Below, one piece after another: positions 54,640 to 64,000 of a stretch of 64,000 nt of DNA; positions within the stretch are counted from its first letter, which is position 1; the number at the start of each line of letters is the position of its first letter. The notes under the pieces are model-generated. The model saw only the letters and a list, made by a program, of their open reading frames with translations. It made no database searches and was not told the origin of the DNA. Source of the DNA: Perognathus longimembris pacificus (lineage: Eukaryota; Chordata; Mammalia; Rodentia; Heteromyidae); NCBI RefSeq assembly GCF_023159225.1, contig NC_063168.1, forward strand, positions 47,823,062 through 47,887,061, in the 5' to 3' direction. The translations under genes were made by a program, and so were the position numbers.

Positions 54640-56125
54640 CTAATTCTGTCAAGGTTTTCACATTGAATCACATTTTAAAAAAATAAATTCTTCAGAAGTC
54701 AGCATGTAACTGCAGAGGCAGCAGTATGGTGAGCTCAACCATCAGGCCACAGTGCCAGACCATTATCTATAGCATATAGGCTATACCTAAAACCCACAGC
54801 ACACCCCATTGCTTCTTATACCCTCCACCATGTGTTGTCTCCTAAGATAAAAGTCATATGTAACATTACCTGTATACCTAAATACCAAGGTATTAATATC
54901 CTAAATAGAAAGTTAAAACAGAAGGGTAATTCATAATAAGAAATATGTCTATTAATATGTAAAAACTGAAGCAGGACAGCATCCAACAACAATACATGGG
55001 GACACTCAGGTACTTGCTTCTGTAAGTAGAGTCATCTTGAAAGCAATGATGACAATTGCAGAATGATATTGGTAGTGTTTGATTAACACAGACCAAATAG
55101 TCTTCCTTTGATTTACAATTAGCTATATTTCTGGACAATTTAAGAGAGTTAAACTGTGAAAAATAATTTGAGGAGGGCAATATCATTATTTTATACAAAA
55201 ATGGTATGGTAAGAATTTAAAAACTTAACATCTGAGATCTCAAAGAAATATTGAGGGTACTCTCCTATTTTGAACTCTGACTCCCAAAGGGTGAAGTTCA
55301 TTATCCTTATTTAGCTATGAGCCATTCTAGAAAAATCCATACTTGTCTGTTTATCCTGTTACTAAAAATAAGATTTCTCTTGTCTTAAGAATTTACTAAT
55401 TAGTAAATATGTGGCTGCGAAAGATATATTCTGTAATGGAAGAGCTTTGCTTTCCTGTTTTAGTAAAGTGATGATCTACCTTCAGAATGGCCCGTGCTAC
55501 CTGCAGTCAAGTGCATGACTGTTCAGAAAAAGCTCCATGTTCATCTACTCTTCAAATTAAGAAATTAGTTTAATTGCAACGTTATGCACCAGGAAACATG
55601 GAAGGCATAATTTTGGCCAGAAATATCTTAATGGCAATACATGACCAAGTTTCTGATCTCCCAAGTCCTTTCAGAGGGAGGGACCTAATATCATTTTGGC
55701 CCAACTTAGATTTATGATATTCCTGAGGAATATTTTAAGACTTTAAAGCTGTCTCCAAATTAGTTAGGTTAGTCATAACAATTACTGCATTTTTGAATGG
55801 CTATGCTGTCTGTCTGTCTATCTATCTATCATAGAAAACAAATCAGTATTTTTTGAAACACTGTTCTGGAATTTCCCCTGGTCTCCAATATACTAGATGC
55901 TTCCAAAAGTAGGGGTCTGAAGCTCCTAAAATTTGAATAGGAGAGTCTTCATCTCTAGCTCAGGACAGCCTTCAGACAAAGTAGGATTGAGATGGGCATA
56001 CTGCTCAGTGCACTAGAACAAATCAGAAATTGCCTATAGCATCTGATATATGAAAGAGTTAAACTGTTAAGCACATTAATGTTTCTGACCTGTATGTTAA
56101 AATGTCTTTGTTAGAAATCAATCAT
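54640..56125. other. Unique AT-rich sequence with one short TCTG/TCTA repeat
   Basis: Only a (TCTG)(TCTA) microsatellite at 55806-55830 is recognisable. The 101-codon minus-strand frame at 54893-55198 is not supportable as a gene. Confidence 0.5.
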
Positions 56126-56127
56126 TT

Positions 56128-56340
56128 TAAGCCAGGTGTGGTGGATGCATGCGTATAATCCCAGCACTACGAAGGTGAAGGCAGGAAGGTCACAAGGTCG
56201 AGTCCCTGTTTCAAAAGCAAGAGGAGAGAGGAAGAGAGAGACAGAGACAGAGATGGAGAGACATGGAGAGACAAAGACAGAGAGAGATAGGAAAAGAGAG
56301 GAGAGAAAGAGAAAAAAAGAAAAGAAACAGAAGAGAAAAG
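56128..56340 (+). mobile_element. B1 SINE with a long GA-rich tail
   Basis: 'AAGCCAGGTGTGGTGGATGC', 'CGTATAATCCCAGCACTACG', 'AAGGTGAAGGCAGGAAGGTC' is a B1. A roughly 120-nt purine-rich GAGA tract follows to 56340 and produces false charged open frames on both strands. Confidence 0.75.
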
Positions 56341-56734
56341 GAATCATTTCAGTGGTACAGTTCTTTTGACAGTAACCAATCAAAAATTCCAGAGCATTTC
56401 CCAAGAGCACTTGTGGTACTAGTCTGGTACATAAGATAAGAGGATGCTTTCCAACCTGCTTTCTGTGGTGCCAAAGTATTTATCCAGTGTATTTAAAGGC
56501 TATCAAACCACCTGAATAAGTGTGCTGTGCCATTCAAAATAGTAATTTAATGTCAGAAGTTCATCTTTGCCCACTGTGATTCTTATCATAATTATTTCAT
56601 TTTAAGGATAATAGTGGGAAATATGAAATGAGCAAAAAAGGAAAAGCCTTCCTAATAATGAGAAGGGAGAAATAACCCTCCTAGATTTCAATAGCTATCA
56701 TGTTGCTGTAATTTCACTTCAGTCATGTAGCCAC

Positions 56735-57080
56735 AAGGTCTCAGTCTGTTTCTGCTGCTTTGACAAAATACCCAAGCCTGAGTACTTTATAAATAAGGGA
56801 GGCTTATTTAGCCACAATCCTGGAGACCCAAGAGCATGGGACTGGCATCTGCTTAGCTATCAAAAGAACCTGGTGAGGACATGGTGGCAGGAGGGCCAGA
56901 TCAAATGGCAAGATAGGAAGAAGAGGGGCCAGGCTTGCTATTTTTATAATAACTCATGCCCATGGGAACTAATACATTGCAATAAGACCAGCATCTATAC
57001 TGCCATTCTGGAGATCACGTTTCCAGCAGATGAACTTTTGGGAGAAGGGCATCATCAAACCACATCCAAAGCATAGCCCA
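56735..57080 (-). mobile_element. MaLR-type LTR, minus strand
   Basis: 'TCTCAGTCTGTTTCTGCTGC', 'GACAAAATACCCAAGCCTGA', 'GTACTTTATAAATAAGGGAG', 'GGACATGGTGGCAGGAGGGC' follow the inverted MLT1/MST-like consensus. The far end is approximate. Confidence 0.6.
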
Positions 57081-58617
57081 TAGGCAGCAGTGTCCTAGGA
57101 CTTAGATTTATTATCTACTCCTATAATTAAGCATAAACCTTTTAAAGACAGTGATGGAGGAGCTACTGATTTTGTTTCCTTATTTCCCAAGGTGTGGGAA
57201 GAGATCTTTTTGAGAAAAGTTATGCTATCTTTGAATCTGCGCTTGTCATCCATTGCTGTTGACAAGCTAGAGCCTTGAAAGCATACTTTTTAGAGTGTCA
57301 TTATTTTTCTTCATCTTTTTTTAAAGAAAAAAATCTGATAAAAAATATCATAGTACTTAAGTTATCATCTTATGAATAAATGATTTATTAAAAACACACT
57401 CACCTCTTCTGTCTTAAATAATGGCAAATGAAAATGATTTGAATAAATAACATTTAAAAATTATCTTTTTGCTTAAAATTATTTATCTTTAAGTAGTTAT
57501 ACAGGGGGATTTCAATTCAACATATATGACTACAATGTATCTTGATCAGTGATATCCCTTCCATTGTTCCCAACATTCTCTTACCTTCTTGAAGCAAAAG
57601 CCATTTGTAAATAACTTTTGAAATCACTTTGGCAGTAATACTTCTCTGATGCTTTAGAAAGCACTCATTTCCTAAAGGGCAATCTGATGTACTCACAGTA
57701 CTCTAATTTCTTTTTGCTCATTAATAGATTACTTTCTACATAATATCACTTAAAGGACACTAACATTTTGCCTGGCCTCCTCACCGCCCCACTTAAACCA
57801 ACAAAACTGGAATGGGATGCCTTCTGACCTATTTTTAATTTCATGTGCCTTTTAGTTAGCATAAAAAGAAGTACCAGGAGAAGCTGATATCTGCTACACG
57901 ATAAATGAGGCTCTGCTGCTTTCTCCAGACTCCAGGGCTATGAAATTTAATGCAAAAAGATAAAGGTTTATTGCTAACTTTATCATGAAAACCATGACAT
58001 CAAGTTGAAGAAGCCATGTCCCTCTGGGCATGTGTCTGCCCACTGTATCGTGCTATTCTTACATCCTATCTCCTGCAAAACTGGACAAGAGTCTCAGGCC
58101 CTTGCTTTAAATACACTTCTACATGGCTTTGCATAAACAATCCCATGCTCATTTGGGTATAGATAATACGAGACCTATTTAAGAGATAAGTTCAGATGGT
58201 TGAAAAATACCTGTAATGAGTCACTCTTGTTTAATTAAAAGGAGAGCACTTATTGTTTATGCAATCAGCCTAGAAATGAGCAAAACCAAGGGGGAAAAGA
58301 TTAGTGCATGGCCCAAGATATTTTATTTCTAGCAAGAAACTGTGTCATGTCAGCCAGACAAAGTGCGAGGCTTGGAAAACAGTGAGAAAGCCAACCAGCA
58401 CAATTTATTATTACTATAACTAAAGAACACCACAATTTAAAGCATTTAGATATCTGAAAACCATTTAAAACAATGTTTTGAATTTCTCAGTTGTCAAATA
58501 TTATATAAATTAATGTATAATAAAAATGTTTACTATTGCCATGAAAAACCAAAAGTACTAAGACTCTAAAAGTCATTCAAAGACTGCATGAAAGTAATTT
58601 CTTTGATACCAAAATTT
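57081..58617. other. Unique AT-rich sequence; old L1-like trace at 57475-57600
   Basis: 'AGTTATACAGGGGGATTTCA' and 'CATATATGACTACAATGTAT' may be an old LINE 3' end. Otherwise nothing recognised. The 57.78-58.40 kb part is repeat-free and moderately complex. Confidence 0.4.
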
Positions 58618-58721
58618 CATATTTTCCATCCTTAAAAATAAAATATTTTATTGTTATTATAAGGGTGGTGCACAGAGAGGTTACCATTTCATGTAATGAG
58701 TACATTTCCATATTTTCCATC
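58618..58721 (-). mobile_element. 78-bp L1 3'-end insertion with perfect 13-bp TSD
   Basis: The insert at 58631-58708 has direct repeats CATATTTTCCATC at 58618-58630 and 58709-58721. It holds only the A-tail region and the last ~60 nt of L1 ('TTTTATTGTTATTATAAGGG', 'CAGAGAGGTTACCATTTCAT'). Confidence 0.85.
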
Positions 58722-59864
58722 TTCAAAGCTGAGTATGTATTAAAATTAGCAACTATACTCCTCAGAATTCATTCTAAAAAATATCACTGGACATGTGAGT
58801 TAAGTTGTGTAAATAAGGAAGCTCATAAGATTGCCTATAGTTAGTGGAAAATGGGGAAAATTTACATATCCCAAAACAAAGATTTGGTTAAAGAAGTTTA
58901 AGATATATGTATGTAATGAGATTCTCTGCAACCTCCAGAAATTTTTGTTAGCACTGAATTATATTTATGAGACATGAAATATTCATTGTTAAAATGGTGC
59001 AGAATATATGAATATGCATAGAAAAATGCCTGAGAGGTCACAATAAAATGTTAATAACTAATCTTTGCCTCCTATGGTGAAAAAGTTTTATTCTTAGGAC
59101 TACTTTTACTTTCTAATTTTCCAGAACATGTATTATTTGAGTAATATAAAAACTTTTAAAGAGGACAATATAATAAAATCTAGTTTTCATGTAAAGGCTC
59201 CTAGATTATAGAATTCTAAACCTAAGTTCTGTAAGATTATATCAAGTTTTTTCCCCTCTCTCTAGAATTGAAAGTGTTATCTGTTGTTTCAGATTCACCT
59301 TTGGAAATGTACATTAATCATATCTGAAATGTTCAGAGCACATTTCATTAGTAAGTGGTGGGATGGCTTCCTTTGGTAATTTATATCATATACAAGAGGT
59401 ACTTAATGAGTTCATTGTCAGTGCTGGCTGAATTGTTTCATCCAGAGTCAATTAAAAGCCATGGCAGAAATCAATAACTTTTGATTCAAATTTTTCAAAA
59501 GTAGATTTGATTATACTTAAACTAAAGAATCTTCCCAGGCCTTAGAAAAAGAGGAAGTTTTACATTCATTCTTTCATTCAACATATGTCGATTTGCCTCC
59601 TGTGTGTCAGTTTTGTTCTAGGCACTTGGATGAGGTCTTTTCAAATCTTGTCTTAGGTCAGTCTTCAGAACAAACAACAAAAACTCCATATAATTGCTAT
59701 GATATCATAACCCATAAAATATTACACAAAGTGAGGATAATAGCTTTCTTTAATCTTGGATATTTGATGCTAATATGGACTCCTAATAATCTAATCTAAA
59801 CCACTTCTTTACTGTGTAATTCCATTTCTATATAATCCTCAGAAATCTGGAGTATAACAGGAAA
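58722..59864. other. Unique AT-rich sequence; ancient-repeat trace near 59560-59640
   Basis: 'CATTCTTTCATTCAACATAT' and 'CTGTGTGTCAGTTTTGTTCT' resemble the L2/MIR-era 'GAGCACCTACTGTGTGCCAG' repeat. Nothing else recognised. Confidence 0.4.
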
Positions 59865-60005
59865 TGGGCTCTAGATGTAAATTCTAGTCCTGGCTTGACT
59901 ATAAGTGGTCTTAGTGACTAAAGACAAGTGACTTTATTCCTCTGGTCCCCAGCTTCTCTATCGATAAGATAAAAATCATCTCTAATAACCCTGCTAATTC
60001 TAAAA
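59865..60005 (+). mobile_element. MIR SINE
   Basis: 'AAATTCTAGTCCTGGCTTGA', 'AAGACAAGTGACTTTATTCC', 'CCAGCTTCTCTATCGATAAG', 'CTAATAACCCTGCTAATTC' match the MIR core in order. Confidence 0.6.
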
Positions 60006-60427
60006 GCCTGACATTCTCTTTAGGTTGATTTTTTACAGAAGGTAGGAGTTCAGTTTATTGCTCCTTACTGTTGTGACTTTGCCATGCCTTACCTGGTTGA
60101 GATGAGGTTGAATAGTACTTAGTCTACACTTGTCCCACCCCCGTGTTGTGAAGAGGAGCTCTCCTGGCCAGTTGAAGAGGATATTAAGCACAGAGCTATC
60201 CCTTGCTTTAAAAGGAGGCTCACTAGCTAGCTGAAGTGAAAATAAATACAAGAGATACTTACAAAGTAAGAACCAACAATCACAAGATGGTCCATTAGAA
60301 ACAAGCCCATGTGTCCTGTGAGGAATTCAGATATGCTAGGTGATCAGATTTGACCAGAAGGTGCACTAAGGTTAAAGGGAGGGATCAAGGTAACAGCAAC
60401 GATTTGGCAAAAATAGACTGAGGTATT

Positions 60428-60672
60428 TTGAATATCTTCTTTTTTTTTCTTTTTTTTTTTTTTTTTTGGCCAGTCCTGGGCCTTGGACTCAGGGCCTGAG
60501 CACTGTCCCTGGCTTCTTCCTGCTCAAGGCTAGCACTCTGCCACTTGAGCCACAGCGCCGCTTCTGGCCGTTTTCTGTATATGTGGTGCTGGGGAATCGA
60601 ACCTAGGGCCTCGTGTATCCGAGGCAGGCACTCTTGCCCCTAGGCTATATCCCCAGCCCTTGAATATCTTCT
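60428..60672 (-). mobile_element. Young full-length IDL-Geo SINE with perfect 13-bp TSD
   Basis: The element is at 60441-60659 with direct repeats TTGAATATCTTCT at 60428-60440 and 60660-60672. By eye its two halves differ from the 20.06-kb copy at about five positions over about 193 nt, including retained CpGs. Long poly(T) tail with one C. Confidence 0.95.
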
Positions 60673-60949
60673 AAGCTAACAAGAAAACAAAAACAGGAAA
60701 GCAGCCAGATGGTGAAAGAGGAGAAGCACATGGCTTGGATAATCTATTATTTGGATAGTGGGCTGTGTTTCACTAGGGTACCTTGTATGCCCAATGCTGC
60801 TTTGCATGGATCCTCCACAGTTCAGTCTTTTCTTTGGAGTCATGGGCTAACTCCTTTCCATCATCACTCCCATACTCACCCCACTAAACTTTCATTTTTG
60901 AAGGATATAAGGTGGTTGCTTCACACTAAGCCTTTGTATGAAAAAAGCA

Positions 60950-60997
<48 letters not shown>

Positions 60998-62885
60998 TTG
61001 GAAGGGGAAGGTGAGATGCTTGCCACTTAACTTCAATTCTCAGTTAGGAAACTCAGACTAGAAAGTTTAAAGCCTATTCAACCATAGACACATAATCTAA
61101 TCAAGCCTTAGCAGTGGAGAGCCCAGAGCAGTTGTCATTTCTGGTTACATGTAACACCACCCACAAAGACACTGGGTTCTGTGTTCCCTCAGGGACAGTG
61201 AGTAGCCCAGCAAGCCCAGGGACCATGCTAGGGGCACCTTGCTGGGAACAGCTGCAGGGCTATGAAGCATATTTTTACTTTGCTCCTGAGAGGTAACAAG
61301 TCCCCTTTATAAAAATGCAAATAAAGAAATGGCTAGCAACAAATAAGTGTTACTGTGTTTCAAGCTTGATTTCCCTCCCCCTCCCCCACAAAAAAGTCTC
61401 AGCAAAAGTTGAAATCATACTTCTAAGTCAAACTCTATATTTTGATGTATGACTTGGGATATTTTTTACTTCGCATTGACCATGGCTGGACACCTGAAAA
61501 GTCTGGGTGGTGGGTTGTGGGATAGCTTACCTAGGTCCTGGAAAGCCCATGCAGGCTCTTGGACATAACCAGATGAATTCTTTACTCTATTAGCTGATGT
61601 TATTTGATAAGGGTTCTAACTATACCATCTTAAAGGTAAAAACTTCCCACAAAAAGTGCATTCTGAGACTTTTGAAGGGTCCATGTGTTTAATTTTGTGT
61701 AAAGCACTGGCTCATATTATTCACTTATTCCTTTGTCTCCCATCTCACAGATTGAGACTTAATAGTAAATGTATGTAAAAATTTTTCACATTGAAATTAT
61801 ACAAACATTTGATAAAAATAAAAACCTTGTTAGCTTGATACTTAAAAAAAAAGAAATGGTTAATATATTATCAACTGCACTGAGTACCAGGCATGAAGTC
61901 CATACACAGGCACAAAGTTGGAAGAGAACATTTGTCACCATACAAGGAAACCTTGGATAAGATGGATAAGATGTTGTCTTTGGAAACAAAGCTTTAAGTC
62001 TCAGCCACAAAGCCCAAACTAACGTGGATGATGAGACAGAATTAAAATAACTACTTCATCAGTCAAAAGCATCACCATTAATTATATAATGCACATATAC
62101 TACACTAAAAACCTTTCAGAAATGTCACTTTTTCATATCAGAACAATCCCACCCTTTAGTATAAAATTTATTTCTGGAATAAAAACATGTACTGTGGTTT
62201 ATACTACTACTGTAAGCATTTTCCCCCCCAGAAAGCTCACTGAAGTTCTCTTTTCCCCCACAAGAATTTCATCAACATACAAAAAACACAGGAGGATTTA
62301 AACCCATAGTAGGTTAGGCATGTTGAAATATGTTTTAATTATCAGGAAGTTTGGGAAATAATAGAAAATGACTCATAATCATCACTTTAAAACAACTCTT
62401 ATCTCCCTAAGACCTACATACTCTCTTATCTCATTGTTGATAACTTCTTCCATAGGCATGCTTTAAAATTGTACATAAATACAAAGATAAATATCACGTT
62501 TAAAAAAACACATCACCTTAAAACATAAGTAATTCTTCATGTCCCCACATGATATGTGGTGGCAGCAGGTTCCAACAGAAGGATGACACATTTCCATCCA
62601 GCCAACAACTTCCTTACCACTTAACTAACTTGCTCCCAAGTTTTCACTATTGGACATGGTTGTGTTCACAGCTTCATAAGCCCATCCTTTTTTTCATTCT
62701 TTAGCCTATTTGCTTAGGCAAAGTGTCCAGAAATATTAATTGCATGAATATTATATACCTCTGGATATGTTTAGAGTTATAAAAGCCAAATGCTGTTCAA
62801 AGGGATTGTATCTATTTATATCTGTAATAAAGAAATGATCAGTTGTGTTGTATTTTAAGTTGTAGTTATTTGTTTGCTTTGTTTC

Positions 62886-62887
<2 letters not shown>
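60673..62887. other. Mostly unique sequence with one (TG)n tract
   Basis: A (TG)n microsatellite lies at 60952-60993, unattached to a SINE. The rest shows no confident repeat, exon or RNA. Confidence 0.5.
60952..60993. repeat. (TG)n microsatellite
   Basis: About 42 nt of uninterrupted GT dinucleotides. Confidence 0.95.
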
Positions 62888-62935
<48 letters not shown>

Positions 62936-63140
62936 CATGCCAGTACTGGGGCTTGGACCCAAGGCCTCATGCTCTTTCTCAACTTTTTCTGCTCAAGGCT
63001 GGTGCTACCTCCCCATTTTTAGCTTTTTTGATAGAGAGATAAGAATCTCTGGGATTTGTATGCCTTGGCTGGCTTTGAACTAGAATCCTCAGATCTCAAC
63101 CTTCTGAGTAGCTAGTATTATAGGAATGAGTCTCTAGCCC
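62888..63140 (-). mobile_element. 7SL-Geo SINE with (CA)n tail, minus strand
   Basis: The (TG)n tract at 62888-62932 is the tail ((CA)n on the element's strand). It is followed by the Geo half inverted ('CCAGTACTGGGGCTTGGACC', 'TTTCTGCTCAAGGCTGGTGC') and the 7SL-like half inverted ('GGCTGGCTTTGAACTAGAAT', 'CTTCTGAGTAGCTAGTATTA'). Confidence 0.8.
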
Positions 63141-64000
63141 CCGGCTTAAATTATTGTTGTTATCTTAAAATATGATCTTATCTTCTTTCCTGTTGTGGTA
63201 GTCACTGTGGTTTGGCAAATGCCATTCTCAATCTTCTTTCTTATCTTCTTTGATGAGGCTAAGTTTTAGTTCTCTTACAGCTCAAGATGACTGTGCAACA
63301 CTATTCAGTCTAACCAGACATAAAAAGACATAAGGAAGGGATTTTCCTTCCTGATGAAAGCACAAAGGCTCACAAGGGGGAGATCTTGGCTGAAGGTACA
63401 GTGGCCCATTTGGTCCTGAGCTTGAAAAACATGTGGTACAGTGAAGGGAGCAGCAAAGATGAAGCTGGTTTCTTAGACAATCCAATACATTCCTAACATA
63501 TTGTTATTGCTTGATTTTCTAGAGGAAGAGGAGGAGGAAGAGAAGGAGGAGGAGGAGGAGGAGGAGAAGGAGGCAGCAAACTTATTAATTTAATGCCAAA
63601 CACCAAGTAGCATTTCCGTATAGCCTATGACAGAGGGTGTAGAACTAGCAGGGTCCAGTTCAGATGGTCCTTCTTCATGGGACTTCTATGGCCCCTCAGT
63701 CAGATCTTGGTACAATTTTATGTATTCTCTATATGTATTATTTAGATGCTTTAATTTTAAAGCCCAGTCAGATCATATTGCAATTTTTCTCTTTCTGACT
63801 ACAGCAACCTGAGCACCGAATCCTTGATTTTTCATCTGAGTACTGCCAGCACCTAGGACTGAATGAACCTGCATCTCAGTGAAGGCTTTTAACACAAGCA
63901 GTCTTTGTTATTTCATCACTACTAGGCAAGCATTCTACCACTTGAGCTCTTTAGATTTTGTTTTTATTTATTTACAAAGAATCTTGCTACTTTTGTTGAG
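63141..64000. other. Unique sequence with a GGA-rich purine tract and a terminal ID-like trace
   Basis: A purine-only GAGGAG/GAAGAG tract lies at 63522-63573. Near the window edge 'GGCAAGCATTCTACCACTTG' followed by 'AGCTCT' looks like part of an inverted ID-like SINE (about 63925-63960). Nothing coding. Confidence 0.5.

Noticed and set aside
56111..56410. Charged/serine-rich open frames on both strands
   Set aside because: They read the GA-rich tail of the B1 SINE at 56.13 kb.

Overview
This is a window of mammalian nuclear DNA. I find no protein-coding exon I can defend, no functional RNA gene, no CpG-island promoter and nothing microbial. The longest open frames (up to 136 codons) are short, mostly fall in simple repeats, SINEs or AT-rich spacer, and begin at arbitrary or non-ATG codons. 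The best clue to the organism is a dimeric SINE present in about seven two-monomer copies. Its left half resembles the rodent ID element (derived from tRNA-Ala). Its right half carries the signature 'GGCTCAAGTGGTAGAGTGCT ... CCAGGGACAGTGCTCAGG'. From memory this is IDL-Geo, a SINE restricted to Geomyoidea (kangaroo rats, pocket mice, pocket gophers). Rodent B1-like and ID-like SINEs, MaLR LTRs, MER20, MIR, L2 and old L1 3' ends agree with a rodent genome. Species and chromosomal position cannot be read from the sequence.

Layout. 1-5.3 kb is repeat-rich: a cut B1, an AT-rich tract, an LTR-like piece, an L2 3' end split by a SINE, a head-to-head SINE pair, a U2 snRNA fragment and a MaLR LTR. 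5.3-9.4 kb holds a second MaLR LTR, a B1, an old dimeric SINE and a MER20. 9.4-20.0 kb is almost free of transposons and contains the densest candidate conserved non-coding elements (14.3-15.3, 16.2-17.3 and 18.0-18.3 kb). 20.0-28.7 kb is again rich in SINE and L1 sequence and has a 143-nt pure pyrimidine tract. 28.7-31.7 kb is mostly unique, with another candidate element. 31.7-32.2 kb is a SINE inside a SINE. 32.2-40.2 kb is a second transposon-poor block, with a candidate element at 36.2-37.3 kb. 40.2-54.6 kb is a dense mosaic of L1 3' ends, IDL-Geo, 7SL-derived SINEs, MER20 and a hAT element interrupted by L1 and SINE. 54.6-64.0 kb is mostly unique AT-rich DNA with scattered insertions.

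Taken together it looks like part of an intron or gene desert: two transposon-poor blocks with CpG-retaining unique sequence (possible long-range regulatory DNA) separated by retrotransposon mosaics. Many insertions can be bounded by target-site duplications (TSDs) read directly from the sequence, so their order of arrival can be worked out. Repeat family names are from pattern memory, not a database search. Conserved-element calls are inferences from composition and lack of repeats, because no alignment was possible.
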